Part shown: in pieces, positions 49,101-64,000 of the stretch
How the letters are laid out: each line of letters begins with the position of its first letter
Position numbering within the stretch: position 1 is the first letter of the stretch
Assembly: GCF_965638725.1 (NCBI RefSeq)
Contig: NC_134958.1
Location: 22,475,964 to 22,539,963 of the forward strand
Origin: Aptenodytes patagonicus
Lineage: Eukaryota > Chordata > Aves > Sphenisciformes > Spheniscidae
Reading direction: 5' to 3'
Length of the DNA: 64,000 nt
The notes under the pieces: model-generated
Databases searched by the model: none
What the model was told of the DNA's origin: nothing
Seen by the model: the letters and a program-made list of their open reading frames with translations, nothing else
Translations under genes and position numbers: made by a program

Positions 49101-51481
49101 TTTCCCTTTTCCTGCTGATTCCCACCAGCTGAAGGGCCCCCTCTTCTGGCGCAAGGCAAGGAGACGGCCATTCACGTCTCCTCCTCCTGGCACGGCCAAA
49201 TCCATCCTTCCCTTCCAGCCAGGGGATCACCCACCCTCAAGCCAAGACCCTTCCTGGGAAAAATCCCGGCCGGGATGTCGCAGCAAGCTGCGCCCGGAGG
49301 CATTCCCCTCTGGTTCTCTTGCATGGCCCAGCCTCAGCCACCACCGGCCATCCCTGGGGATGCTGATGGTCTCGGGGCTTCAGGGATGGATCTTCAGAGG
49401 GGAGAAAAAAATGCCGACAGCAGCTCTCAACATTCGTAGCTGTGCGTTTGTTGGGGTATTTCCCCATTCCTGGGTCTGATGGACTGGGAAAACCTGGGAC
49501 TGGGCACGATTCCCCACCAAGCTGGGTTCATGCCTGGGCTTTTCATCCGAGAGCTGAGACCCACCAGCCCCGTGCTGCTCCCCAGCCCCGGGGAGGGGGG
49601 ACTCCCGGATCTGGCAGTGCAAGGAAGGGTCTTCCTGGATGTCTAGTTACTGTCACACAAAAAATCCGCTCAAAATTCCCACCCGCTGATGGGAACACCC
49701 AGAGGGAAAAACCTGAGTCTCACCCCTGCTTCTCCTCGGTCTCTGGTCTCCGTGGCTGTGTCACCCCCGGGTGCAGCCCACCCGGGTGGGGGTCTGCACT
49801 GCAGTGGGGGGGACAGCCAGCGGGGCTGTGTCGTGGTCCCGGCGGGCGAGATCTGGCAGGGAGAGGGCAGGCAGGAGCAGGCAGCACTCTGGCCCTGAGC
49901 TGCAGGCAGCCTGGTGGGCCGCGTCTTTACCCTGAGAAGAGAACAGGGATGCTGGGTTTGTGTGTGCTGGGTGTGCAACCGGGCGTTGGCATGTGCATGC
50001 GCACACCGTGCACGCGTGCTTGCACGCCCGTCTGTGCTTGTGAGCGTGCACAGGTGTGCTGATGCATGTGCAAGCCCGGGTGGGTGCACTGATGCGTGGG
50101 TGGGTGGGTTTGGGCTTGCATCTGTGGGTGCATTTCTGGTGCAAACAGATGCATGAGCTGGTTTCATTTCCTCCCAGGACCGCTCCGCTCAGGGGCTGTG
50201 CAAGGACGAGCCCGTTCCCCACCTCCCTGATGCCGAACGAACACGCCAGGCCCCGGGGGAATCTTGGGGCTGCGAAGACCCTGGGGTGCCCGACTCCAGC
50301 AGTGGGTCCCAGGTTCCTTCCCACGCGCTGTAGGAGCAAGGATGCGCTCCGTAAAAATAAGCTGGGCTTTGCAACCCGCTCCCCTCGGCCACTGGGATCT
50401 CCCCGGCTCTGTCCCCTGGCTTTCCCTGTTCCCTGAGGTCCCCTTGTCCCCGTCACAGACATCTCCATCACCTCTTCCCGGTCCCCTCATCCCGGGGAGA
50501 GCATCCTCCTCTCCCAGCCATGCAAGGCTAGGACTCGCGCTTGTTTTCTGAGCTCTCAAAGTCCCTTATCTAGCAGGAGAGGGGCGGAGGCAGGTGGGAA
50601 GGGTTCCTGCCCCCCCCCCACCCCCAGCATCCTTGGGGGTATCGTGCTCAATGCAGGGAAGTTGGCCGCAATCTCTTCCCACGCAATGACATTCTTCAGA
50701 GCCTCCCTGGGCCAGCGGAGCTGCTGGCATCGTTCCCCCCCCCTCCCCGCCCCCGGCTGGTTTTTGGTCACCCATGCCTCGGCTGGGGGATGCCGAAGCA
50801 GGGGGAGAAGTGAGGGGTAGCCAAAAAGCGGAGCGAGGCCGGTGCCTGGGCTTCCTGCTTTGCCGTACATGGCCGCGGCAGCGCCGGGGCAGGAAGTGAC
50901 AACCACCTCGGTGTCGGCAAGGCACCATCGTGCTTCGGCGTTCCAGCGGCCCACGGAGAGCGTGGCCTCTCGGCAGAAAGGGGGAGGGGGGGGGGTGTCT
51001 CTGATCCCTGCCGGACCCGCTGCCGGGCCAGCGCTGCCCTGCCCCAGCACCCATGAGCCTGCTCCCTTCCCCGGGGGATGGATGCGCCGGGGATTGAGCC
51101 GGTACCTGACCATCCCAAGGGACCAGCACGGCAGGAGATAAGGAAACGTGCCAGGACCCCCAGATCCTGTCTCCTCTCTCCCATCCCTCTTTCCATCCCG
51201 TTCACTTGCTGGAACAGACCCCAACACCAAAGGCACGTTTGCAGGCGGGCGGCAGGGCCCAGGCAGCTGCCTGCGGCGGGGCGCTGCCCTCCCTCCGACA
51301 CCCCGCGGCCTCCCGAAGGTGCTGAGATGCTGCAGCCAGCCGGGGAGGGGAGGGAGGCGGCGGGGAGGCACCCGGCCCGGGGCTACCCCTGCTCTCTGTC
51401 CGCCTTGCTGCAGCCAGACCCCGCCACCCTCACCCCCGTCATCATCGTCATCATCATTATTATCGTTGTTGATACTGTATT
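43161..51481. other. CYP1A5-CSK intergenic region
   Basis: No conserved coding exon, RNA gene or intact mobile element is recognised on either strand. Short open frames are scattered without splice or protein support. The stretch at about 49.97-50.15 kb is a TG/CG-rich low-complexity tract with several GCGTG cores. G or C runs occur near 48163 and 50985. Confidence 0.65.
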
Positions 51482-51541
51482 ATAGAATCATGGAATCATC
51501 GAACGGTTTGGGTTGGAAGGGACCTTAAAGATCATCTAGAT
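51482..51541 (-). mobile_element. CR1 LINE 3'-tail fragment
   Basis: The sequence around tagaatcatggaatcatcg, then gggttggaagggacc and aaagatcatctaga, is the reverse of a CR1 3' terminus. It is about 60 bp and runs directly into an AT-rich simple repeat. Confidence 0.8.
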
Positions 51542-51730
51542 ATTTTTTTACGCTGTGTTATGTTGTGTTGCGTTATGTTGTGTTATGTTAGGTTATGTTA
51601 TATTATTATTTTGTTATTAGTTTGTTCTTTTAGCATTTTATTATTGTTTTATTATTTATTATTGTTGTTTTATTATTATTATTGTTTTATTAGTATTTTA
51701 GCAGTATTTTAGTATTCTTTTAGCACTATT
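51542..51730. repeat. AT-rich simple repeat: (TTATG)n-like, then TTATTATT
   Basis: A TTATG/TTGTG pentamer pattern (about 51557-51602) gives way to TTA/TTAT-rich DNA up to about 51730. It is an abrupt AT island inside a GC-rich region, next to the CR1 tail. Confidence 0.85.
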
Positions 51731-51814
51731 TTGCACCCGCTCGAGCACCCACCGAGGAGGCACCCCCGGCCCATGCAGGAACCCAGGGCCGGGGCTGCGG
51801 GCGGGCAGCACGGC

Positions 51815-52400
51815 TCGGTGCCGGGTGCGGGTACCGGTCCCGGTGGCGATGCCGGGTGCGGGTGCCGGTGCCGGGTGCGGGTGCCGGTCCCGGTGCCGGG
51901 TGCCGGTGGCAGTGCCGGTCCCGGGTGCGGGTGCCGGTCCCGGTGGCGGTCCCGGTCCCGGTGCCGGGTGCCGGGTGCCGGTGCCGGTGCCGGGTGCGGG
52001 TGCGGGTGCGGGTGCCGGTGCCGGGTGCCGGTGGCAGTGCCGGTCCCGGTGGCGGTCCCGGTCCCGGTGCTGGGTGCCGGTCCCGGTCCCGGTGCCGGGT
52101 GCGGGTGCGGGTGCCGGTGCCGGGTGCCGGTGGCAGTGCCGGTCCCGGGTGCGGGTGCCGGTCCCGGTGGCGGTCCCGGTCCCGGTGCCGGGTGCCGGGT
52201 GCCGGTCCCGGTGCCGGTGCCGGGTGCGGGTGCGGGTGCCGGTGCCGGGTGCCGGTGGCAGTGCCGGTCCCGGTGGCGGTCCCGGTCCCGGTGCCGGGTG
52301 CCGGGTGCCGGTCCCGGTGGCGGTGCCGGGTGCCGGGTGGCGGTGCCGGTGCCGGTCCCTGTGGCGGTGCCGGGTGCCGGTGGCGGTGGCGGTGCGGCGG
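51815..52400. repeat. GC-rich hexamer array upstream of CSK exon 1
   Basis: Roughly 585 bp built from six-base words such as GTGCCG, GGTGCG, GTCCCG and GTGGCG. Because six is a multiple of three, every frame on both strands reads as dipeptide repeats (Val-Pro, Gly-Ala, His-Arg, Pro-Ala). This produces long spurious open frames, for example 555 codons on the minus strand. Runs of GGG every 6 bp make it a G-quadruplex candidate. Confidence 0.9.
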
Positions 52401-53110
52401 CCCCCGGCAGGTGGCGGCCCCGCGCCGCGCCGTGCCCCGCCGCGCCGTGCCGTGCCGTGCCGCGCCGTGCCGAGCCGAGCCGTGCCGGCGCAGGCGCGCT
52501 GCTCGGGGCGCTCCGATTCCGGGCGCCGCTTCCTTCCAGCAGGCCCCGCCGCCCCGGGCGGACCCCGCGCCCCTCGCCCGGCCCGAGGTGGGCGGCGGAC
52601 GCGCCGTTCCCCCCCCCGGCACCCCCCCCCACCCCCGAACCCCGCCGCGCCGGCTCCCCGCCGCACCGGGCTCGGCCCCACCGGGCGGCGGCGGCGGCGG
52701 CGGCTGCTCCGGCGGCTCCGGCTTCCTCCGCCCCTTCCGCCCCCCCCGCGCCCCCCCGCCGGCCCAGCCGAGCCCGGAGGCCCCCGGCAGCGCCGCATGG
52801 AGCAGCCGGCGGCGGGCTGAGCCCCCTGCCCGGAGGGAGGTGAGTACCGCTCCCCGCACCCGCGCCGCGCCGGAGACCCCCGCTGCCCGGGGAGGGGAGG
52901 GGGGAGACATCGGGGGGTGCTCGCCCCCCACCCCCCCCCCCCCCCGCATCCCCCCGTGTTTGGGGGGCGCGCCCCGCCGCGGGAGGAGCGGGGCCGGGGG
53001 CCGGGAGCGCGGCGGAGCCCAGACAATGGGGCCTGCGGGGCGGGCCGGGGCCGGGGGATGCGGGGGGATGAGGGGGGGCGGGGGGGGGGGGGGTACAGCC
53101 GCCTCCGTGT
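52400..53110 (+). promoter_or_regulatory. CSK CpG-island promoter
   Basis: Extremely CpG-dense with no TATA box. It includes a CCGTG/CCGCG pentamer run at about 52436-52490 and a GGC triplet run near 52686. Several GC boxes are present. It surrounds the inferred untranslated exon 1. Confidence 0.65.
52780..52839 (+). other. CSK: CSK non-coding exon 1 (3' part; 5' border unknown)
   Basis: The donor GGGAG|GTGAGT has its last exon base at 52839. Upstream of it lies a tiny upstream open frame, ATG at 52797 to TGA ending at 52820 (7 codons). Joined to exon 2 (acceptor at 58763), it gives a 5'UTR. The transcription start was not determined; the left coordinate is only nominal. Confidence 0.6.
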
Positions 53111-56100
53111 CGCTTGACCTGGTGGGTGACCCCATCCCGGGCCGCTTCTGCTCCCGCTCAGCGACTGTCCCCAGGGACCCCATCGTCGTGTCCCCCCTCC
53201 CCAGCCGGGGGGCCGCATCCTTCCAGCTCCAGCGATGGAGAGAACGAGGGACCCCAGCGGCGTCCCCTTCTCCTGGGGGGGGGGGCTGTCACCTCGCCCC
53301 CCAAACCCGCCAGCCTGCAAGGGGGCTGCCACAGCTTCCTCCCGCTCCATCCCCATCCGATACAAAGGCCGGGGCGGGTTTGGTACCGTGAGGCCGAGCC
53401 CCGAGCTGCTGGCGGGGTTTTTGAGAGCGGTTGGGGCGGAAGGAGGGAGCGCGGTCTGGGTGTCAAAAGGGGCTGGCAGCGATTTTTCTTTTTTTTTTTT
53501 TCTTTTTTTTGGTCAATAAGGCAGTGACGGGTTATTTATAGCCGCGGCTGTTGCTCGTAGGTTTATCGAGAGCGAAAGGGGCCGTGCCATCGCGCGGAGA
53601 AAAAAAAAAAAATTAAAAAAAATTAAAGTCGAAGGTGCAAGGGCCGGGGAGCGGGAGGAGGGGGATGGCTGCCTTCCTTCCTCCCTCCCGGGACAGAGGG
53701 GATCTCGCCTCCCACGCTCCCGTGGGGTTTGTTCCCACCGGACCCACGCCGGAGCCCGTCCTGATCCTGGCGAGGCGGCGAGCGGCCGGAGAGATCCCTG
53801 GAAGCGCGGCGGAGGGATGCAGGAGGTTTCGGGAGCATCCCCGGGAGGTCCCCATCCTCCCATCCCTCGTTGAGCGTCGGCGGGATGGTGGTGATGAAGC
53901 AGAGCGTCGTGGCGGGGAGCAGCACCGGCGATAAGCCCCCCCCAGAATGCCGTCCCCGTGAACCCAGGGAGTTTGGGGTGCGCTTCGCCCTGCGACCGCT
54001 GCCTCCCCCCACCCCACCCCGTCTTTTCTGTTTTGGGTGGGTGTTTGCAAAAAAACCTTTCAACCGCATCCCGGCGTGCCCCAAGCCCGCGCTGGGGCGG
54101 CTTCACCGGCAGCCGCTCCCCTCCGCGTCACTTGCCCGTCCCTGGGGACGCCCTGACACCCTCCGGGACCTGGGAAGGGGATGCCGGGGCCATTTGTGGG
54201 GTGACAAGGAACGGGGGGAAAATCGCCTTCACGAGTGTTTTTGTAGGAAAGAGGAGGACCAGGAAAACCCCTCCACGATGGGGAGGCCGGGAGCATCTCT
54301 CCAGGCCTCCACCTGCCTCCGACTGTCCCCTGGGCGCCTTCTGCGGTCTGAACGGCAACGTCGTCTCCTTTTCTTTGGAAAAGAAGAAGAAAAAAAAAAA
54401 ACCTGGGGGAAAAAAAAAGGAAGACCCCCCCCCTCCCTCCCCCCCCTTTCCCCCGTCGGGGCACGCAGTCGAGGCTGGGTCGGGGGAGCAGCAGCGAAAC
54501 CCTCCCGGCGAGCGCAGCCAGCTCGCTGATGAGATAAAGGAGGAACGTTTTTCTTTCGATTATAGTAATCGTAGGTGTTACTTGTAATAACAGGCGATAA
54601 GATCTTTTGGAGAGAGTGAGGATGTTGTCTGGTTTTGGGTCGTTTTTTTTTTTTTTTTCTTTTTTGAAGTTTAAAGAAACTCGGTCTGTTGAGCGTTGGG
54701 AGCTGTTTTGGTGAGGGCGAGGTGGATGAGCGGGGCGGGATGGATGAGGATGGCGCCCGCACGCCTGTTTCCGACGGGAATGAAACTTTCCTGCCATCTG
54801 CAGCTAAACTTTATTTAAAATAGAGTCGTCCTTAGCTGGTGCTGGGCAGGGTCTGCTCCCCGTTTTCCTCCGCCTAATTGGGTTTGAAATGGAAATGCGG
54901 CATCTTTCCCCCCGACCCATCCCGCGGTGCCGGTAGCCTTCGGTCTGGGGCGTCCCAAATCCTCCCGGGGCACCGGTCCCAGCCTGCCTGCGGGTTTGTC
55001 ACAGCGCGATTTTGGCAGGAGGAGGAAATGCTGGTGATTAACGAGAAGAAAGGTTTCCCCCGGCTTGTTTCCCCGGTGCCCTTTGGATTATCAGGGTGGC
55101 AAAGGTATCTGCCGTGCCTGCCCTACCCGCCTTCCCGGGCTCTTGGCCGCCGAGCCGAGATTCCCGGAGGGAAATCCAGGAGCAGGGCTGGGAGGGAGGT
55201 GGTGGGGACCAGCACGTACCCCGGCCCTTCTTGGGGTGCGGCGTCGGGCTGAGGTTCCTCACCCGGGTGCCTGGGCAGAGCGGCTCGAAGGGTGCTCGGG
55301 CAGAGGGTGGGGAAGAAACGGAGGCGGTTTTCGGCAGAGGAAAGGCTGGTGGGTTCCTCTGCGCGCCCCGGCTGCTTTCCTGAGCCCCTCTTTAGGGATG
55401 GGGAGTTTCCAGGGGGAGCGAAACCCTCGTCTGGCAGGGCTGAAAATAGCCAAACCTGGCACTCAGCTCCGCCGGGTTGGTCGGGCTGCTCCCTGGCTAT
55501 TTTTTTAATTATGATTTATTTTTTTCAAGCTGACTTCTGCTGCTAGGCATCCTCCTTGGGGAAGCACCTCTGCTTTCGGAGAGAAGGAGCGATGCCGGTG
55601 TTTTCCCGGAGCTCTCCGGCGGGGAAAGCAGGGGATGCTGCCTTTAGGCTCTGGATCCGTGCCGGCGTCACCGCATCCTTCTCCCAACCCGGCATCCCAT
55701 AGGGATGAGCCCAGGACGGCGGAAGCGACCGCGGGCACGAGGTTGGGGCCGGCCTGGGTGACGGCGAGTGACGCGCTCGGCAGGAACCGCTGGCTGTCAC
55801 ATGAGGCCACTGCAGGCAGCGGGCGCCTTCGGGGGGCCGGTTGGCAGCGGCCCCGGAGCTCGGCGCTCTCGGGCGCGTGTGGTTTCCTCCTCTTCGGAAA
55901 GCCTCGGCTTTGAGGCAGAAATTAGGTAACGATTAAAAAAAAAAAAAACCAACCAACCCCAAAAAATCAGTCTGCTGCTTAAAAGTCACCCTCGGGAGGA
56001 AGGTGGTCTGCGCCGAAATGTAGAAGGGGGCATCGGGGGCTCTGCAAAGGGCAGTTCTCGGTGCCGTTAACCACCTCCCCCTGTAAAACCGATAAGCAAA

Positions 56101-58763
56101 TTTCTTGTATTATATTTATAACAATGCCACCGTCTGATGCCATGAATGTCCACGGGCCGGGAAGGTAAAAATCCTGGGACCGGCTGGAGCGTGTTCCTCT
56201 TGGCGGGGTTTGCTGGGACAGTTTCCTCTTTAAAAGAGAAAAAACAATACTCCTTATAAAGGCTCGAAAGCCCGAAGGCAGGCTATAAATTTTGTATCCT
56301 CTCTGCATTTATAAAATATAAATGCTGGTGACATTCGTGAGCTGAAAGCCCGAACAACCAGCCTCGGGGATAGGAAAGATCCAGCTCTCACGCAGGGTGG
56401 AAAATGGTTTTTCCAACCTCCAGAAGGGCTGCGGTCCGGGGATGGACCCTTGGGCATCCCTTCCGGGTGATGCTCCCCGGCATCCCGACCCAGCTCCGGT
56501 GGGCAAAGCTCGGCCAGGATTTTCCAACTGGGGTGACGTCTCAGATGAAACCTCCGTCCTGCTGCTTTTTCTCCTTTGGTCATTTTAAAATAGCGGTGTC
56601 GGAGCGCCCGGCCGATGGGAAATGCTGACTCAGCGCTTCGGGGATGAGCGGCTCCTTGAGCAACACCCGGGGCCGGCTCCTGCTCAGCGTCCCCACGGGG
56701 TGCCGGATGGGGAACGGGGCCGAAAACACCGGCAGTGGGAAATTCCCTCCGCGGGGACGCAGGGGCACTTTCTCTTAAACTAAGCTCCTTCCAGACTTTA
56801 GCCAAATCTCTCTAGGGACTGCTGGAGGGGTGTAGTTTATTCCCTCTTTTTTTTGGGCTGCGTTTCGGGCTGGCGGTATCCGGACCCGTTGCTGAAATTT
56901 TTGCTCCGTGCCGGGTGTAAATTCAGGATTTAACCAAATACCAGCTTGAAAACAAAGAGGGTTTGAGCTGGGGACGTTTCGGGGGGCTGCGTTGCCGGCT
57001 GATGCTCTCCGGTCCAGCATCATCCAGCGCTGCCCTCCCTTGGGTCCCGGCCACCTCCGTGGCAGCGTCCCCAGACTCATGGTTGCCATCAAGTTGGGTT
57101 TGGGTGCCGTCTCGAGAGGCTTTTCTTCATCAACAGCCCTGGGGCTGGCTGGGAAGAAAACCGACCCGATGCACGGGGCCCAGACGCTGCGGTGATGGGC
57201 TTCGCTGAAAACCCCGGTGCTCGGCTTCGGGTGCCCAAGCTCTGTCCTTAGGGTGAGCATCTGAGCCTCGTTTTCTCCTCTCTGATGCCAAAAATAAAGT
57301 GACCTGTGGCATGTCCCCGCTTTGGGGGAAGGTAAGGGAGGTGGTGGCAGCGTGACGCCTTTTCCGGAGGGGTCTGGGCACGGCTGCAGTGGAAACGGGG
57401 CCACGTTTGCACCCGCTCTCTTCCTCCCTGTGGTTCTGCCCCTTATCTTCTTCCTCCTCCCGTCTCTGCTGGCCTTGCCCCTCGTTTCAGTTCCTCCTTC
57501 CCAAAATATTCTGAGCTGCTGACAGCAGGGCTGGGAGTGGTGGCCGCTGATGGCCCCGAATCGATACGATGAATTCATAAATACCTGGGTGGTTTTTGGG
57601 GTGCGCAGGCAGGGATGCCCTGCCTGCATCCTGCGCACCCCGCTCCGTGCCCCCAGCTCAGCGTGACCCCAGCGCCCCGGCCTAAGAAAGCCACGTTTGG
57701 TGCCGGGGCCGGTGACTTCATCTCTTCCCGGGGGTCAAAGCGGCGAGAATAAAGCCGGGTTTGTTCCTCTCCCACGCGCCGGGGCAGGATGCGACCCAGC
57801 CTGGGCCTCGGGGCGCTGATGGGGGGGAGCATGGCACCCCGAGTCGGTGCATCCCGCTGGGATTTAGGAGCCGGCGGGAACTCCCGTGTCCCGGAGTGCC
57901 AATGGGTTTTATCCTGCAGGAAATAGATTTATTTTGCTTCTTTTGGATCCCGGGCCTGGGAAGCTCCCAGGGCTGGATGTTTCCACACGTGGGTCATCAG
58001 GCGCCGTGGGAGAGCGGGGGCTCCGGCTGCGCAGCCCCCGGTGCTGCCGGGGAAGGGACTGGGATGCTCGCCGAGGTGTGAGCCTGAGGCTTGGGGGAGC
58101 TGCTCCTCGCTGGCCGGATCCCCTCGCCAGCGTGCCTCAGTTTCTCCCTTGGTGCTGCGGGGACCATGAACCGCTTTGCTGGCAGCCGCCGGAGATGGGT
58201 GGAGGAGGCTTTGCAGGACGAGACTGGGGGGGATTCTGCAAGGCAGAGGCAGTCGTACACGTGCCGGGCAGAGGGTTTGAAGCTTCTCTCGCCGACGGTT
58301 CCCAGCCGGCCGCCGCAGTGCGGTAACCAGCCTGGGCTGGGGAACGGGCTCCAGCTGCTCCTGGAGGTCGTCTCTGCTCCCTTCCCATCCCCGGGCATCT
58401 CCGTCCCTCTGTACGGTACCATATTTTTTCCTTGCTCCGTTGATGCAGATGCTGCGGTGGCCGCGCAGCAATATCCGTGCAAATACCTTGTAATCCAGGC
58501 GAGCAGCTCAGCGCTGGTCCAGTCCCCGGCTGCAGGGGGGCAGAGCGGGCCCGGAGCTCCCGCAGGTGGGTTTTCGTATCAATTTGGGGACGTTGTGGAA
58601 GCGGTGCCTCGGGCAAGACCTGTTCCTCTTGGCGGTAGAAGAGATGCTCACGTGGCCCAGGGAACATCCTTTTTTTGGGGGAGGGGGGGGCTGCTCCCTG
58701 TGCATCGTCCTTACACAGCCCTCCCCGCCGGGCCCGGTTCTCAGTTGTCCTTTCCCCCTGCAG
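52840..58763 (+). other. CSK intron 1
   Basis: A 5.9-kb GC-rich intron with homopolymer tracts (C16-type run near 52933, G run near 53080, T/A tracts near 53490 and 53600, A and T runs near 54400 and 54645). No alternative coding exon was recognised. Its 5' part is CpG island. Long open frames are compositional. Confidence 0.65.
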
Positions 58764-58826
58764 GTCTCATGGTACCAAGTGACGTGTCCCCCCTGTGAGA
58801 TTTGCGCACCCCAACCTCCTGAGAAG
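58764..58826 (+). other. CSK: CSK exon 2, 5'UTR part
   Basis: The acceptor tttccccctgcag ends at 58763. The 63 nt before the start codon contain an upstream ATG at 58769 with a 10-codon frame that closes at 58798, well before the CSK ATG at 58827. The start is chosen because MSGMQ corresponds to the MSAIQ N-terminus of mammalian CSK and the exon ends in phase. Confidence 0.8.
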
Positions 58827-63533
<4,707 letters not shown>

Positions 63534-63990
63534 GGGGGGGCTCACCCACCCCGGCAGCCGGAGGGGACCCACGCCGGGGGAGGGCGGGGGGGGGGACACA
63601 CACGGACCCGGGGTGTGGGCGGCCCCCCTGCCCGGCCCCGACACCAGGAGCGGCCGGAAGGGAGCCCCGGGGGTGTTCCGCTCCCCCCCCCCCTCCCTCC
63701 CCCCTCCCCGGCAATTCTCCTGGTCGCTTCCAAACTTCCAAATCAGTCTTTTTTTTTTTTTTTTTTTTATTTGGTCAGGTTTTGGGGTTTTTTTTTGGTC
63801 TCCCAGGCTCTTTTTTTTTGGATTTTTGGGTGGGTTTGTTTTTTGTTTTCTCAGTTTCGGGGGGGTTTTTTGTTGGGTTTTTTTGGTTGTTTTTTATTAT
63901 TTCAAGCAGGGCCCAGCTGAGCGCTGGGCGTTTTACTAAAGTACGAATCTTATTTTTTAATGTAATTAAAAGAAGAAAAAAAAAAAGAAA
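63534..63990 (+). terminator. CSK 3'UTR and probable poly(A) signal
   Basis: GC-rich at first, then T-rich with long T and G runs. A variant poly(A) signal, ATTAAA, lies at 63965-63970, followed by A-rich genomic DNA at the window edge. A later signal beyond the window cannot be excluded. Confidence 0.55.
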
Positions 63991-64000
63991 AAAAGAGAGA

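Noticed and set aside
43161-51481. A protein gene between CYP1A5 and CSK
   Set aside because: Open frames here are short, overlap on both strands and match no recognised protein. None is known between these genes in human.
51698-53391. Long overlapping frames on both strands (up to 555 codons) near CSK exon 1
   Set aside because: These dipeptide-repeat translations come from a GC hexamer array and stop-poor GC-rich DNA. Several frames and both strands are equally open.

Overview
The window is nuclear DNA of a bird. Three things point there: genes split into short exons with GT-AG introns; several CR1 retroposon fragments, the typical avian LINE; and a paired CYP1A locus between EDC3 and CSK, the conserved amniote order EDC3 - CYP1A1 - CYP1A2 - CSK. 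The CSK end is very GC-rich, with tiny introns, as on avian microchromosomes. No prokaryotic, viral, CRISPR or tRNA feature was recognised.

Layout. (1) 1-22.35 kb, minus strand: the 5' half of EDC3, an mRNA-decapping activator. Three coding exons give residues 1-271 (LSm domain, FDF region). The YjeF_N half is beyond the left edge. A CpG-island promoter with ETS and NRF1 motifs sits at about 22.25-22.5 kb. (2) 22.9-26.8 kb: an 11-bp minisatellite of 356 units in unbroken phase, with nested higher-order duplications and a 38-bp direct repeat on each side. (3) 29.6-34.65 kb, minus strand: complete CYP1A4 (CYP1A1-like, 530 aa). (4) 34.65-39.3 kb: the shared head-to-head CYP1A regulatory interval, with duplicated and mirror-image dioxin-response (XRE) elements. 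(5) 39.3-43.15 kb, plus strand: complete CYP1A5 (CYP1A2-like, 530 aa). (6) 43.2-51.8 kb: intergenic, no gene recognised. (7) 51.8-64 kb, plus strand: complete CSK (450 aa), with a GC hexamer array and CpG island at its first exon.

The two CYP1A genes are inverted paralogues that face away from each other across a common control region and are probably co-induced through AhR/ARNT. Large parts of exon 2 and of exon 4 - intron 4 - exon 5 are nearly identical, while the substrate-recognition segments differ. This fits recurrent gene conversion with selection for different substrate ranges. EDC3 and CSK are unrelated housekeeping and signalling neighbours.

Exon borders were set by hand from splice consensus, reading phase and remembered family protein sequences. 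Each complete CDS adds up to a whole number of codons (CYP1A4 1593 nt, CYP1A5 1593 nt, CSK 1353 nt). Transcription starts, polyadenylation and regulatory sites are motif-based inferences.
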